NCBI GenBank assembly: GCA_022794215.1
Contig: JAAWEH010000021.1
Span: 50,089 to 114,088, forward strand
DNA length: 64,000 nucleotides
Origin: Oscillospiraceae bacterium
GTDB lineage: Bacteria > Bacillota > Clostridia > Oscillospirales > Oscillospiraceae
Direction of reading: 5' to 3'
The notes beneath the pieces were generated by a model that ran no database searches, was not told the origin of the DNA, and saw only the letters and a program-made list of their open reading frames with translations. The translations under genes were made by a program, and so were the position numbers. Shown piece by piece: positions 27,875 through 37,290 of the stretch (position 1 is its first letter; each line of letters begins with the position of its first letter).

Positions 27875-29188
27875 TTACAGAAGAGTACCTAGCAGGGAAG
27901 ATTCCCGGACGCCGGTGATCCGCACTGCCTTTTCGGTATTATGTAAACTTTTCGAAGAATCCACCCAGACCTCCACATAGTTGGGGGCATGGCCCCGCCA
28001 CAGGTGGTCCTTCTCCTCCTCAAAGAGGATGGGCAGCTCCTGCCCCACCCAGCTTTCAAGGTATGCCTGCTGCAGTGCCTGGGCGACCTGGGCGGCCCGG
28101 TGAGCCCGCTCCTGCTTCGTTTGATTGGGAACCTGATCGGGCATTTTATCCGCCGGAGTTCCGGGTCTGCGGGAGTATGGGAAGATATGCATGGCAGTGA
28201 AAGCGCACTTTTGGAGGAACTCCAGGGTCTGCCCAAACTCCTCCTCAGTCTCCCCAGGGAAGCCGACGATGAGATCGGTGGTGATTCCTGGGTTGACATA
28301 ATATTTTCGGAGCAGCTCCACACTCTCGTAGTACCGGGCGGTGTCATATTTGCGGTTCATGCGTTTCAGGGTGGCGTCACAGCCCGACTGCATGGAAAGA
28401 TGGAAGTGAGGACACAAATTATGTAAACCAGAAACCCGCCGGCAGAACTCCTCCGTCACCGTCCGGGGTTCCAGAGAGCCCAGCCGGATCCGGCAATGGG
28501 GAACGGCGGCGCAGAGGGCCTCCACAAGGTCGGTCAGCTCCAGAGCATTTTTTAGATCCCGCCCCCAGGAGGAGATCTCAATGCCGGTGAGGACGATCTC
28601 CTTATAACCCTTTTCTGCCAATGCCTTGGCCTCTTCCACTGCTTTTTCCGGAGGCAGGGAGCGCACCGGCCCCCGGGCATAGGGGATGATGCAGTAGGAG
28701 CAGAAATTGACGCACCCGTCCTCCACCTTCAGCATGGCCCGGGTTCGTCCCTCCAGCCCGCCGGCGGGCAGCTCCTCAAAGATTTTGGTTGACATAATAT
28801 TTCCGACGGTAATCTTAGGCGCCGGCTGTGCGCTGCCGGTCTCCGCCCGTGCCGCCGCAAGCTGCTCCAGCTCGTCCAGAAAGGCCATCCGCCGATCTGG
28901 GCCGGAGACCAGATCCACCCCCAGCGACCCTACCGCCTTGGGGTCGGTCTGGGCATAGCAGCCGCAGACGGCCACCAGTCCGGCCGGGTTCTGCTTTTTG
29001 CACCGGCGGACGATCTGCCGGGATTTGTGTCCGCTCATGGCGGTAACGGCACAGGTGTTGACGATGTAGACGTCGGCCCTCTCCTCAAAGGGAACCAGTT
29101 GGTGTCCCCGCCGCAGAAGCTCGGCCTCCATAGCCTGGGTCTCATATTGGTTCACCTTGCAGCCCAGAGTGTAGATGGCAATTTTCAC
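27875..29188 (-). CDS. mtaB: tRNA t6A37 methylthiotransferase
   Basis: A radical-SAM enzyme that adds a methylthio group to N6-threonylcarbamoyl-adenosine 37. In 437 residues: the N-terminal cluster cysteines (YTLGCKVNQYETQAM, IVNTCAVTAMSGHKSR, AVCGCYAQTD), the radical-SAM motif CVNFCSYCIIPYARGP and a C-terminal TRAM-like region. Odd: four copies of GTTKACATAAT lie within the gene in alternating orientation and different reading frames, in AT-rich codons unlike the rest of the gene (see findings). Confidence 0.96.
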   Translation of the reverse strand: MKIAIYTLGCKVNQYETQAMEAELLRRGHQLVPFEERADVYIVNTCAVTAMSGHKSRQIVRRCKKQNPAGLVAVCGCYAQTDPKAVGSLGVDLVSGPDRRMAFLDELEQLAAARAETGSAQPAPKITVGNIMSTKIFEELPAGGLEGRTRAMLKVEDGCVNFCSYCIIPYARGPVRSLPPEKAVEEAKALAEKGYKEIVLTGIEISSWGRDLKNALELTDLVEALCAAVPHCRIRLGSLEPRTVTEEFCRRVSGLHNLCPHFHLSMQSGCDATLKRMNRKYDTARYYESVELLRKYYVNPGITTDLIVGFPGETEEEFGQTLEFLQKCAFTAMHIFPYSRRPGTPADKMPDQVPNQTKQERAHRAAQVAQALQQAYLESWVGQELPILFEEEKDHLWRGHAPNYVEVWVDSSKSLHNTEKAVRITGVRESSLLGTLL

Positions 29189-29217
29189 GCTTTTCCCTCC
29201 CGGCCCGCTCTTTTTTC

Positions 29218-29289
29218 TTGAAGAGAGGGCGGTCTTGTTGTATAATAACCTAACTTACTTATTATAAAAGAGAAACGGGCGTTCGTCCA
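29218..29289. promoter_or_regulatory. Divergent promoters for yfbR (+) and mtaB (-)
   Basis: Plus strand: TTGAAG (29218-29223), 17 bases, TATAAT (29241-29246). Minus strand: TGGACG (29289-29284), 17 bases, TATAAT (29266-29261). The two overlap, so the genes may compete for RNA polymerase. Confidence 0.6.
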
Positions 29290-29313
29290 GAGGAAAACGC
29301 CAAGGAGGGGCCT

Positions 29314-29892
29314 ATGTCCTACAACTTTTTTGCCCTGTTGGGCCGGATGAAATACATTGACCGCTGGGGGCTGATGCGCAACACCCAGGTGGAGAATATC
29401 CAGGAGCACTCCCACATGGTCTCGGTGCTCTCCCACGCCCTGGCTGTCATCGGCCGGGAGAGGTTCGGCGCCCAGGTGGATCCGGGCCAAGCTGCCATCG
29501 CCGGGCTCTACCATGACGCCTCGGAGATTCTCACCGGAGACCTGCCCACCCCGGTAAAGTACGATAACCCCGCCATCAAAGAGGCATACAAGGCGGTGGA
29601 GCGGGTAGCGGCGGATAAGCTTCTCTCCCTCCTGCCCCGGGAGCTGCAGGGGGAGTTCGCCCCCTACGTCCGGGAGGAGCTGGAGCCCGAGCTGCTCGCC
29701 GTCGTAAAGGCCGCCGACAAGCTCTCCGCCCACATCAAGTGCCTGGAGGAGGTAAAGGCGGGCAACAACGAGTTCCGCTTGGCGGCAGAGCAGACCAAGG
29801 CCGCCCTGGAAAAGATGGATCTGCCCGCGCTAAGCTACTTTATGGAGCATTTCCTCCCCGCCTTTGAACTTACTTTAGACGAGCTGCAATAA
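29314..29892 (+). CDS. yfbR: HD-domain 5'-deoxynucleotidase (YfbR family)
   Basis: 192 residues starting MSYNFFALLGRMKYIDRWGL. Metal-binding HD motifs: NIQEHSHMVSVLSHALA and GLYHDASEILTGDLPTPVKY, then VVKAADKLSAHIKC. YfbR enzymes dephosphorylate 5'-deoxynucleoside monophosphates and help control dNTP pools. AAGGAGGGG precedes the ATG. It leads a tight three-gene run with the ACT and UPF0210 proteins. Confidence 0.92.
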   Translation: MSYNFFALLGRMKYIDRWGLMRNTQVENIQEHSHMVSVLSHALAVIGRERFGAQVDPGQAAIAGLYHDASEILTGDLPTPVKYDNPAIKEAYKAVERVAADKLLSLLPRELQGEFAPYVREELEPELLAVVKAADKLSAHIKCLEEVKAGNNEFRLAAEQTKAALEKMDLPALSYFMEHFLPAFELTLDELQ

Positions 29893-29905
29893 GGAGGTTT
29901 TATTT

Positions 29906-30175
29906 ATGAGAGCCATCGTCACTGTGATCGGAAAAGACCAGGTGGGCATCATCGCCCGGGTCTGCGCCCTTCTGAGCGACCAAGGGGTCAATGTGCTGGA
30001 CATTAGCCAAACCATTCTCCAGGAGTATTTCACCATGATCATGCTGGTAGACGCCTCAGGCGCCAAAGTGCCCTTTGCCCAGCTGGTGAAGCTGCTGGAG
30101 GAGGCGGGGAAGGAGCAGGGCCTGACCATCCACGCCCAAAGAGAGGACATATTCAATGCGATGCACCGCATTTGA
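29906..30175 (+). CDS. ACT-domain protein (UPF0237)
   Basis: 89 residues, a single ACT domain: RAIVTVIGKDQVGIIARVCA then LLSDQGVNVLDISQTILQEY. ACT domains bind small ligands, usually amino acids. This family is almost always encoded next to UPF0210, as here (12-base gap), so the pair probably works together. Function unknown. Confidence 0.92.
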   Translation: MRAIVTVIGKDQVGIIARVCALLSDQGVNVLDISQTILQEYFTMIMLVDASGAKVPFAQLVKLLEEAGKEQGLTIHAQREDIFNAMHRI

Positions 30176-30187
30176 GAGGTGATAGCC

Positions 30188-31552
30188 ATGCCCATGTTCA
30201 ATTCCAATGAAATTTTAGATACCATCCATATGATCGACCAGCAGCACCTGGACGTGCGCACCATCACCATGGGGGTATCCCTGCTGGACTGCTGCGACCC
30301 GGATCCCAGGGCGGCCTGTGAGAAGATCTATGAGAAGATCGTCCGCTCCGCCAAGGATCTGGTGAAAACCGGGGAGGACATCGAGGCCGAGTTCGGCATC
30401 CCCATCGTCAACAAGCGCATCTCGGTGACCCCCATGGCTCTGGTGGCGGGGGCCTCCCGGTGTGAGGACTATACCCCCTTTGCCGTGGCCCTGGACAGGG
30501 CCCGGGCCGAGACGGGGGTCAACTTTATCGGGGGCTTCTCCGCCCTGGTGCAGAAGGGAATGACCCCTGCCGACGAGCGGCTCATCCGCTCCATCCCCTC
30601 CGCCCTCAGCGAGACTGAGCTGGTCTGCGGAAGCGTCAATGTGGGCTCTACCCGGGCGGGGATCAATATGGACGCGGTGGCCCTCATGGGCCGGACGATC
30701 AAGGAACTGGCGTCCAAAACCGCCGATGCCGCCGGCTTTGGCTGCGCCAAGCTGGTGGTGTTCTGCAACGCCGTGGAGGACAATCCCTTCATGGCCGGCG
30801 CCTTCCACGGGGTCAGCGAGCCCGACAGGGTCATCAACGTGGGGGTCTCCGGCCCCGGGGTGGTGTACCACGCCCTCCAGAGCGTAAAGGGGGAGCGCTT
30901 CGACGTGGTGGCCGAGACGGTGAAAAAGACCGCCTTCCGCATCACCCGGATGGGCCAGCTGGTGGCCCAGGAGGCCTCCCGCCGGCTGGACGTGCCCTTT
31001 GGCATCGTGGATCTCTCCCTGGCCCCCACCCCCGCCGTGGGGGACAGCGTGGCCCGGATTTTGGAGGAGATGGGGCTGGAGACCTGCGGCACCCACGGTA
31101 CCACCGCCGCCCTGGCCCTGCTCAACGACGCGGTGAAGAAGGGAGGCGTCATGGCCTCCTCCCATGTGGGCGGGCTCTCCGGAGCCTTTATCCCGGTGAG
31201 CGAGGACGAGGGAATGATCGCCGCCGCCCAGTCGGGAACCCTCACCCTGGACAAGTTGGAAGCCATGACCTGCGTGTGCTCGGTGGGACTGGACATGATC
31301 GCCGTCCCCGGGGACACCACCGCCGAGACCCTCTCGGCCATCATCGCCGACGAGGCGGCCATCGGCATGGTCAACTCCAAGACCACCGCCGTGCGGCTCA
31401 TCCCCGCCCCCGGCTGCAAGGTGGGGGACATGGTGGAGTTTGGAGGGCTGCTGGGCTCGGCCCCGGTGATGCCCCTCCACGGCGCCTCCAGCGCTGATTT
31501 TGTCCACCGGGGCGGGCGCATCCCGGCCCCCATGCAGAGCCTGCGCAACTAA
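30188..31552 (+). CDS. UPF0210 (PFL-like) family protein
   Basis: 454 residues from ATG 30188 ([20 protein letters not shown]), with AGAGGTG upstream; the track's GTG 30179 overlaps that site. Family blocks: [55 protein letters not shown] and [20 protein letters not shown]. The fold is described as pyruvate-formate-lyase-like, but no glycyl-radical motif is seen here. Function unknown; paired with the ACT protein. Confidence 0.92.
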   Translation: MPMFNSNEILDTIHMIDQQHLDVRTITMGVSLLDCCDPDPRAACEKIYEKIVRSAKDLVKTGEDIEAEFGIPIVNKRISVTPMALVAGASRCEDYTPFAVALDRARAETGVNFIGGFSALVQKGMTPADERLIRSIPSALSETELVCGSVNVGSTRAGINMDAVALMGRTIKELASKTADAAGFGCAKLVVFCNAVEDNPFMAGAFHGVSEPDRVINVGVSGPGVVYHALQSVKGERFDVVAETVKKTAFRITRMGQLVAQEASRRLDVPFGIVDLSLAPTPAVGDSVARILEEMGLETCGTHGTTAALALLNDAVKKGGVMASSHVGGLSGAFIPVSEDEGMIAAAQSGTLTLDKLEAMTCVCSVGLDMIAVPGDTTAETLSAIIADEAAIGMVNSKTTAVRLIPAPGCKVGDMVEFGGLLGSAPVMPLHGASSADFVHRGGRIPAPMQSLRN

Positions 31553-31571
31553 AAAGCACCGTCGGCAATCG

Positions 31572-31662
31572 CTGGTTGCGGAACTTCCAGCCTAAGCTGG
31601 TGGAGCCGCAACCAGGCATTTTGGTATATTGAGTGAGGGGCAGGGAAGCTTTCCCGGCCCCT
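31572..31662 (+). terminator. Two hairpins after UPF0210
   Basis: CTGGTTGCGG / CCGCAACCAG, with an inner CCAGC / GCTGG stem, at 31572-31615, followed by GCATTTTGG. A second stem, GAGGGGC-GGGAA / TTCCC-GCCCCTC, lies at 31635-31662. One or both probably end the yfbR run. Confidence 0.6.
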
Positions 31663-31708
31663 CGCCGTCTATGTATGGGCGGATAACAGATACCAAGGAG
31701 GAATGAAA

Positions 31709-32374
31709 ATGACATTGGGCGAAAGCATCTATTATTACCGTAAGCGCTCCGGTATGTCTCAGGAGGCTCTTGCCGAGCGGGTGGGTGTGTCCCGGCAGGC
31801 GGTATCCCGCTGGGAACTGGGGGACACCACCCCGGAGGTGGGCAAGCTGATGGCCCTGGCAGAGGCCTTTGGCATCACCACCGACCAGCTGCTCAGCGGC
31901 AAGGAGCCGGAAGAGCCCTCCCCGGGAGAGGGGCCCGTCCCCAATTCGGAATGGGATAAACTTCCCGGCTTTTTGGCGCGGATGATCCGCCGCCACGGCT
32001 GGCTGGCGGGGGTGTACATTGCCCTCCAGGGTTTGGGGGGCATCCTGGTGGGCGGGGTCGCCCGGTTTGCCTTCGGACGAATGTTCCGGGTGGCGGCAGA
32101 CAGCTTCCAAAATTTTGGCGGCTTTGGCGGCTGGGGCGTTTCGGCGGTAGACAGCGCGGGAAATGCGATAGAACTGCCCCCGGAGGCCCTGGAGCAGCTC
32201 ATGGAACAGGTCGGAGGCGGAGCCTTCGGTTCCGGGCAGGTGACGGCAGTGTCCGGTATGGGGGAGGTCTTTATGACCATCGCCACCGTTATCATGGTCA
32301 TTGGGCTTTTGACCGCCATCGCCGGCACCATACTGGCGGTGATATTATACCGAAAGGGACGAAAAGAAGCTTAA
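31709..32374 (+). CDS. XRE-family regulator with C-terminal membrane segments
   Basis: AAGGAGG at 31695-31701 fits ATG 31709 (MTLGESIYYYRKRSGMSQEA); 221 residues. The HTH (about 5-60) contains LAERVGVSRQAVSRWELGDT and the usual following helix TTDQLL. After a Pro/Glu linker comes a Gly/Phe-rich region and a strong C-terminal membrane helix (ATVIMVIGLLTAIAGTILAV), with a weaker hydrophobic stretch near residue 110. Membrane-tethered XRE proteins of this layout are common in gut Clostridia; the signal and target are unknown. Confidence 0.85.
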   Translation: MTLGESIYYYRKRSGMSQEALAERVGVSRQAVSRWELGDTTPEVGKLMALAEAFGITTDQLLSGKEPEEPSPGEGPVPNSEWDKLPGFLARMIRRHGWLAGVYIALQGLGGILVGGVARFAFGRMFRVAADSFQNFGGFGGWGVSAVDSAGNAIELPPEALEQLMEQVGGGAFGSGQVTAVSGMGEVFMTIATVIMVIGLLTAIAGTILAVILYRKGRKEA

Positions 32375-32400
32375 AAAATCCGCATAGCCGCCTCATCCTC

Positions 32401-32429
32401 TTGAACTTGGGGGTGGAGCGGAGTACAAT
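32401..32429 (+). promoter_or_regulatory. Candidate promoter for the SLH/Big2 gene
   Basis: TTGAAC (32401-32406), 17 bases, TACAAT (32424-32429), 69 bases before the start. Confidence 0.6.
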
Positions 32430-32498
32430 AAAGGAAAAGGCGGCTTTTTTAAGACAAAAACCTATTTGGCGAAACACACCGGAAAGGGAGCGAAGATC

Positions 32499-35156
32499 AT
32501 GGAGGCAAAACGGATTTTGCGGGCGGCGCTGGCACTGACATTGACGGCAGGGGCCTGTACCCTCCCGGCTTCGGCGGCAGGGGTCAAGTGGGAGAAAGAG
32601 CCCGCTTCCTGGGCCGTTGAGCAGATGGAGGATCTGGCCGGCGCCGGGATCCTGGGGCAAGGAACCTACAATCCCACCGTCATCATGAACCGGGGAGGGT
32701 TTTGCTATTTCATGGTCAATATCATCCACCGGGAGGGCAGGCGGGATCTTTTGAGCGCGGCCACCCCCGTGGCGGTAGACTATTTCAGCGATGTGACCAG
32801 TCCCGACGGCTTCGGCGGACGGTATAACATGTATACGGCGGCGGCCTACGGCCTTACCGAGGGAGCTTTGGTGGACGGCAAGCGGCTGGCCGACTGTGAC
32901 AGCAATCTGACCCGGGAGCAGGCCGCCAAGATGATGTGTGCTCTGGTGGACGCGCTGGAGATGTATACCGGGGCCGAAATTGAGGAGGTAAACGGATCCA
33001 GGAGCTTTGCGGATGCGGACGCCATTAGTCCCTGGGCCGCAGCCTCGGTGAACCGGGTCTCCGCGTTGGGACTTTTGAAGGGGGACGAGGCCGGACGCTT
33101 CAACCCCCAGGGGATCCTTACCTTCCAGGAGGCCTGCGTTATGCTGGATCGGGTCTTTCGGGCGGCGGAGGCGGCCAATTGGAACCGGGAGGAGGCTTTG
33201 GGCATCGGACACCTGAACTCTGCGCTGGAGGTGGAGACAGAGTGGGCGGTTCACACCACCGGAGAACTATACCTGCTGGGGCGGAACGGAGAGCAGTCAG
33301 TCCTTCAGATCAGGGGCCGGGATGGGGAGAACCCCTGTGTCCGGGTGGAGCGCTTTGACGAAAACGGCCATTCCGCCGGCATCCAGGACATCCCCGTGGA
33401 GCTGGACTTCTGCGCCGGCTTCTATGAGGGGGAGGAGGCCTACTACCTGGCCTTCGGGCAGGACAACATGGAGGAGGACGACGGTAAGGAGGTCTACCGC
33501 ATCGTCCGCTACGACAAAAGCTGGAACCGGCTTGCCGCCGCCTCTGTGACAGGCGGAGAGAGCTATACCACCCAGCCCTACCGTTCCACCAGCCATGTAG
33601 CCATGGCGGAGGAGGACGGAGTTTTGATCCTCCACACCTCCCGGCTGCGGTACCTCACGCCAAAAGACGGTCTGCGCCACCAGTCCAACATCACCATCAA
33701 GATCAGCACTCCGGACATGCGCGTTTTGTCTGTGAGTCCTCCCTTTCCCGGCAACCACGTGAGCCATTCCTTCGCCCAGTATGTGGCCTTTGACGGGGGC
33801 GAGCCGGTCTATGCCGACCACGGAGACGCTTATCCCCGGGGCTTTGCCCTGAATCTGGACGCCGCCACCGGATACGGCAAGGAGCTGAACTTTTTCCCCT
33901 TCTCCGGCGAGATCGGGCAGAACGCCACCTACGCCATCCCCGGCGGCCTGGGTATCAGCGGAGACAACTACCTCTTTGCCGGGGCCTCCTCCCCCCAGAA
34001 GGGGAACGACAAGCTGGAGTACGCCAACGCTTTTCTGGCGGTGATTCCCAAGGAGGGCTATCCCAACAGCCGGCCGGAGATCAAGTGGCTCACCGGCTTC
34101 CCCGCCGACGGGGAGGAATATGTGGATCAGGTCAGCATGGTGGAAATGAATAACAATACCTTTGTGGTCATGTGGCAGACGGTCAAGAAGTCCGGCCGAA
34201 CCACGGTGGGAGATTTCGGTGACTTCTGCTACGCCGTCTTTGACGGCCAGGGGAACCAGATCGGCCAAACGAAGGCCCTGCCGGACTTTATGATCCCTAA
34301 TGCAGACCCCCTGGTGGAGGGCGGCAGCATCCGCTGGGTTCGGCCCGAGGCGGGGCCCTACGGGGTGTTCGGAAGCTATCCCTCCCGGCATTTGAAGGCC
34401 TACGGGCTGGAGATCGATCTGAACGATGAAAGCCAGGGGCGGCCCGCCATCATTCAGCCGGAGGCGTCCGTCCCAGCCGCTTTTACGCTGAACAGAACGG
34501 ATATGACCTTCAGCGCTCCCGGGGAGACTTTTGTTTTAAAGGTGGCTTTGACCCCGGAGGACGCCAAGGCTGACGTGACCTGGAGCTCCAGCGATCCCTC
34601 GGTTGCGTCTGTCTCCTGGAACGGGGTGCTTACCGCCGTCAGCAAGGGAACCGCTACGATCCGTGTGAAAGTGGAGGGAGTGGGAACCAAGACGTGCATC
34701 GTCCGCTGCAATTTTGTGGACAGCGAAGTGCCCACCAGCCCCTCCGCCGGCGGCTCCAGCAGCACCCCCCTGCCCGCCGACGGCAGAACCGACTACTACC
34801 GCGCGGACTGGGACAACGGAAAGTGGATGGCCCTGGAGGTGCTGGAGGGCAAGACCATCCGCCTGACCGGCTGTATGCCCGATCTGCCGGATTACTACAA
34901 CTATGTGGTCCTCCAGGCCTATGAGGAGCAGGCCGAGGTGCCCCTGATCCCCGGGCGGGATTTCGCCTTGGAGGTGACTGTGGACACCGCCCGGTTCCGG
35001 GAGGAGGATCAGAGCAAAATGTACTATATTACCCCCATGGTCTGCCAGAACCATGTGCCGGGGAAAAAGAACCTGGCGGGCTTTTCCTTTGATGGGGCCA
35101 AAGTGTTCCTGACCCTTAACGACGAGGGAGAGTGCACCTTCCGGGTGGTGGAATAG
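32499..35156 (+). CDS. Secreted S-layer-homology and Big2 (Ig-like) surface protein
   Basis: AAAGGGAG favours ATG 32499 (MEAKRILRAALALTLTAGAC) with a signal peptide ending near PASAA; 885 residues. SLH-type repeats occupy about residues 30-220 (WAVEQMEDLAGAGILGQGTY; FADADAISPWAAASVNRVSA then LGLLKGDEAGRFNPQGILTF). The centre (about 230-650) looks like a repetitive beta-rich or propeller-like domain of unknown function. A Big2 domain covers about 660-740 (VTWSSSDPSVASVSWNGVLT then AVSKGTATIRV). Probably attached to the wall via SLH. No enzymatic motif recognised. Confidence 0.88.
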   Translation: MEAKRILRAALALTLTAGACTLPASAAGVKWEKEPASWAVEQMEDLAGAGILGQGTYNPTVIMNRGGFCYFMVNIIHREGRRDLLSAATPVAVDYFSDVTSPDGFGGRYNMYTAAAYGLTEGALVDGKRLADCDSNLTREQAAKMMCALVDALEMYTGAEIEEVNGSRSFADADAISPWAAASVNRVSALGLLKGDEAGRFNPQGILTFQEACVMLDRVFRAAEAANWNREEALGIGHLNSALEVETEWAVHTTGELYLLGRNGEQSVLQIRGRDGENPCVRVERFDENGHSAGIQDIPVELDFCAGFYEGEEAYYLAFGQDNMEEDDGKEVYRIVRYDKSWNRLAAASVTGGESYTTQPYRSTSHVAMAEEDGVLILHTSRLRYLTPKDGLRHQSNITIKISTPDMRVLSVSPPFPGNHVSHSFAQYVAFDGGEPVYADHGDAYPRGFALNLDAATGYGKELNFFPFSGEIGQNATYAIPGGLGISGDNYLFAGASSPQKGNDKLEYANAFLAVIPKEGYPNSRPEIKWLTGFPADGEEYVDQVSMVEMNNNTFVVMWQTVKKSGRTTVGDFGDFCYAVFDGQGNQIGQTKALPDFMIPNADPLVEGGSIRWVRPEAGPYGVFGSYPSRHLKAYGLEIDLNDESQGRPAIIQPEASVPAAFTLNRTDMTFSAPGETFVLKVALTPEDAKADVTWSSSDPSVASVSWNGVLTAVSKGTATIRVKVEGVGTKTCIVRCNFVDSEVPTSPSAGGSSSTPLPADGRTDYYRADWDNGKWMALEVLEGKTIRLTGCMPDLPDYYNYVVLQAYEEQAEVPLIPGRDFALEVTVDTARFREEDQSKMYYITPMVCQNHVPGKKNLAGFSFDGAKVFLTLNDEGECTFRVVE

Positions 35157-35177
35157 TAAAAAGGGTTCAGGTATTAT

Positions 35178-35228
35178 GGGGGCTGTCTTAGGACAGCCCC
35201 CATAAATTTTGGGACAGCCCCCATAAAA
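35178..35228 (+). terminator. Hairpin with alternative 3' arm before pgi
   Basis: GGGGGCTGTC (35178-35187) pairs perfectly with GACAGCCCCC (35192-35201) across TTAG, 20 bases after the SLH gene. GGGACAGCCCCCATAAA then repeats the right arm at 35211-35227, so the left arm could pair with either copy. It may act as a simple terminator or a two-state element. Confidence 0.6.
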
Positions 35229-35231
35229 TTC

Positions 35232-35260
35232 TTTCCAAATTTCTCCGGTTGGTATATACT
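35232..35260 (+). promoter_or_regulatory. Candidate promoter for pgi
   Basis: TTTCCA (35232-35237), 17 bases, TATACT (35255-35260), 40 bases before the pgi start. Confidence 0.5.
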
Positions 35261-35300
35261 ATAGCCAACCCTTAGAGAATTTGTACAGGAGGTCATTTTC

Positions 35301-36635
35301 ATGTTGAATCTGGATCTTTCCAATGTTTCCCCCTTCCTTCCCATGGGCTGGCGCACCGGGGAGGAGAAGGCCCTGGAGAAGGCCCACGACCATGTGATGA
35401 ACGGCACCGGCGCGGGCAGCGATTTTCTGGGCTGGGTTCGTCTTCCCGCCGATTATGATAAAGAGGAGTTCGCCCGGATCCAGAGGGCGGCGGAGAAGAT
35501 CCGCTCCGATTCCAAGGCCCTGGTGGTCATCGGCATCGGCGGAAGCTACCTGGGAGCCCGGGCAGTCATCGAGACCCTGACCTCCAACAACTTCAATCTG
35601 ACCCGGAAGGAGGGCCCGGCCATCTATTTTGCCGGCAACGGCCTGTCCTCCGACGGCATCAACGAGGTCATCGACCTTGTGAAGGACGTGGACTTCTCGG
35701 TGAACGTCATCTCCAAGTCGGGCACCACCACCGAACCTGCCATCGCCTTCCGCATTTTTAAGGCCCTGCTGGAGGAGAAGTACGGCAAAGAGGGGGCCCG
35801 GGAGCGCATTTACGCCACCACCGACGCCAAGCGGGGGGCATTGAAGGGCCTTGCCGACAAGGAGGGCTACGAGGAGTTCGTGGTGCCCGACAACGTGGGC
35901 GGGCGTTACAGCGTCCTCACCGCCGTGGGCCTGCTGCCCATCGCCGCCGCCGGCATCGACATCCGGGCTCTCATGGACGGGGCGAAGGAGGAGATGGAGC
36001 TCCTGGCCAAGCCCGGCATGGACAACCCCGCCTGGCAGTATGCCGCCGCCCGCCACGCCCTCTATGAAAGCGGTAAACGGGTGGAGATCCTGGCCGGCTA
36101 CGAGCCCGCCTTCCGTTTCTTTGCCGAGTGGTGGAAGCAGCTTTACGGCGAGAGCGAGGGGAAGGACGGCAAGGGCCTGTTTCCCGCCAGCGTGGAGTTC
36201 ACCGCCGATCTTCACTCCATGGGCCAGTTCATCCAGCAGGGCGAGCGGATCATGTTCGAGACGGTGATCCGCTTTGACAAGGGTCACACCCAGCGGGTGA
36301 TCCCCGACGATCCGGAGAATGTGGACGGACTTAACTTCCTGTCGGGTAAGACCCTGGACTTTGTGGCCGAGCGGGCTCTCCAGGGGGTGACCCTGGCCCA
36401 TGTGGACGGCGGCGTGCCCAACATTCTCATCACCGTCCCCGCCCGGGACGAAAAGAGCCTGGGAGGGCTGATCTATTTCTTCGAGTTTGCCTGCGGGATC
36501 TCGGGCTATCTCCTGGGGGTCAATCCCTTTGACCAGCCCGGAGTGGAGGCCTATAAAAATAATATGTATGCCCTCCTGGGCAAGCCCGGCTATGAAAAGC
36601 AGAGGGCGGAATTAGAAAGACGGCTGGAAAGTTAA
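35301..36635 (+). CDS. pgi: Glucose-6-phosphate isomerase
   Basis: 444 residues, the size of the Firmicutes-type enzyme, interconverting glucose 6-phosphate and fructose 6-phosphate. Motifs: [69 protein letters not shown] (catalytic His region) and [20 protein letters not shown] (catalytic Lys). CAGGAGG lies upstream. It is monocistronic, bounded by hairpins. Confidence 0.97.
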   Translation: MLNLDLSNVSPFLPMGWRTGEEKALEKAHDHVMNGTGAGSDFLGWVRLPADYDKEEFARIQRAAEKIRSDSKALVVIGIGGSYLGARAVIETLTSNNFNLTRKEGPAIYFAGNGLSSDGINEVIDLVKDVDFSVNVISKSGTTTEPAIAFRIFKALLEEKYGKEGARERIYATTDAKRGALKGLADKEGYEEFVVPDNVGGRYSVLTAVGLLPIAAAGIDIRALMDGAKEEMELLAKPGMDNPAWQYAAARHALYESGKRVEILAGYEPAFRFFAEWWKQLYGESEGKDGKGLFPASVEFTADLHSMGQFIQQGERIMFETVIRFDKGHTQRVIPDDPENVDGLNFLSGKTLDFVAERALQGVTLAHVDGGVPNILITVPARDEKSLGGLIYFFEFACGISGYLLGVNPFDQPGVEAYKNNMYALLGKPGYEKQRAELERRLES

Positions 36636-36860
36636 ATCTCTGCAAAAGGCGGTTGCATTTCAGGGGGAAAAATGGTAATATAATACCAGGAAGCAAAAAT
36701 GCTTGCTGGCAAAGGCATTTTTGCGAGACCGTCAATCCCGTGGCCGCGCGCAGCGCGGAAGGGCGATAGCCCTCTGGCTTGCACAGCAAGACTGACTGCG
36801 GATATCATACCATAGACCGGAAAAATCTGTCCGGCGGACAAAGTGAAGGAGTGATTCATC
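36636..36860. other. Structured intergenic region between pgi and the P-loop gene
   Basis: Three short hairpins lie in series: GCAAAAATGC / GCATTTTTGC (36693-36724), CCGCGC / GCGCGG (36744-36758) and AGGGC / GCCCT (36760-36773). The third (GGGCGATAGCCCTC) resembles hairpin C of the three-hairpin repeats. No gene is seen. Confidence 0.45.
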
Positions 36861-37274
36861 ATGGTGCGAGTGATCATGGGAGTCAAAGGAACGGGCAAGA
36901 CCAAGCAGATGATCGAACTCATCAACTCCGCGGCCAAGAGCGAGGCCGGCAGCGTGGTGTGCATCGAGCATGGCTCCAAGCTGACCTACGACATCCACTA
37001 TCAGATCCGGCTGGTGGAGGCGAAGGAATACGCCATCAGCAGCTTCGATATGCTCAAGGGCTTCATCAGCGGCCTCCATGCGGGCAACTACGACATTACC
37101 CACGTGTTCGTGGAGAGCCTGACCAAGATCGTCGGCGTAGAGGCTGAGGATCCCAGTGTGGAGCAGTTCCTGGATTGGCTCAACCTCTTCGGGGAGAAGA
37201 ACGGCATCAAGTTCACCGTCACCATCAGCGCCGATACCTCTCTGGCGTCCGATGGGGTAAAGAAGTATTTCTAA
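36861..37274 (+). CDS. Small P-loop nucleotide-binding protein
   Basis: 137 residues. MVRVIMGVKGTGKTKQMIEL holds a Walker A loop (GVKGTGKT) at the very N-terminus, and ITHVFVESLTKI may be the Walker B strand. The rest is compact and hydrophilic with no membrane segment. AAGGAG lies 9 bases before the ATG. Proteins of this kind are widespread but uncharacterised in Clostridia; no function is assigned. A strong bidirectional terminator separates it from bioB. Confidence 0.75.
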   Translation: MVRVIMGVKGTGKTKQMIELINSAAKSEAGSVVCIEHGSKLTYDIHYQIRLVEAKEYAISSFDMLKGFISGLHAGNYDITHVFVESLTKIVGVEAEDPSVEQFLDWLNLFGEKNGIKFTVTISADTSLASDGVKKYF

Positions 37275-37290
37275 GGGAACAAAAATCAAA

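Noticed and set aside
28292-28302. TTGACATAATATT inside mtaB as a promoter
   Set aside because: The -35-like and -10-like parts are directly adjacent with no 16-18 base spacer, so it cannot work as a standard sigma-A promoter; treated as an unexplained motif.
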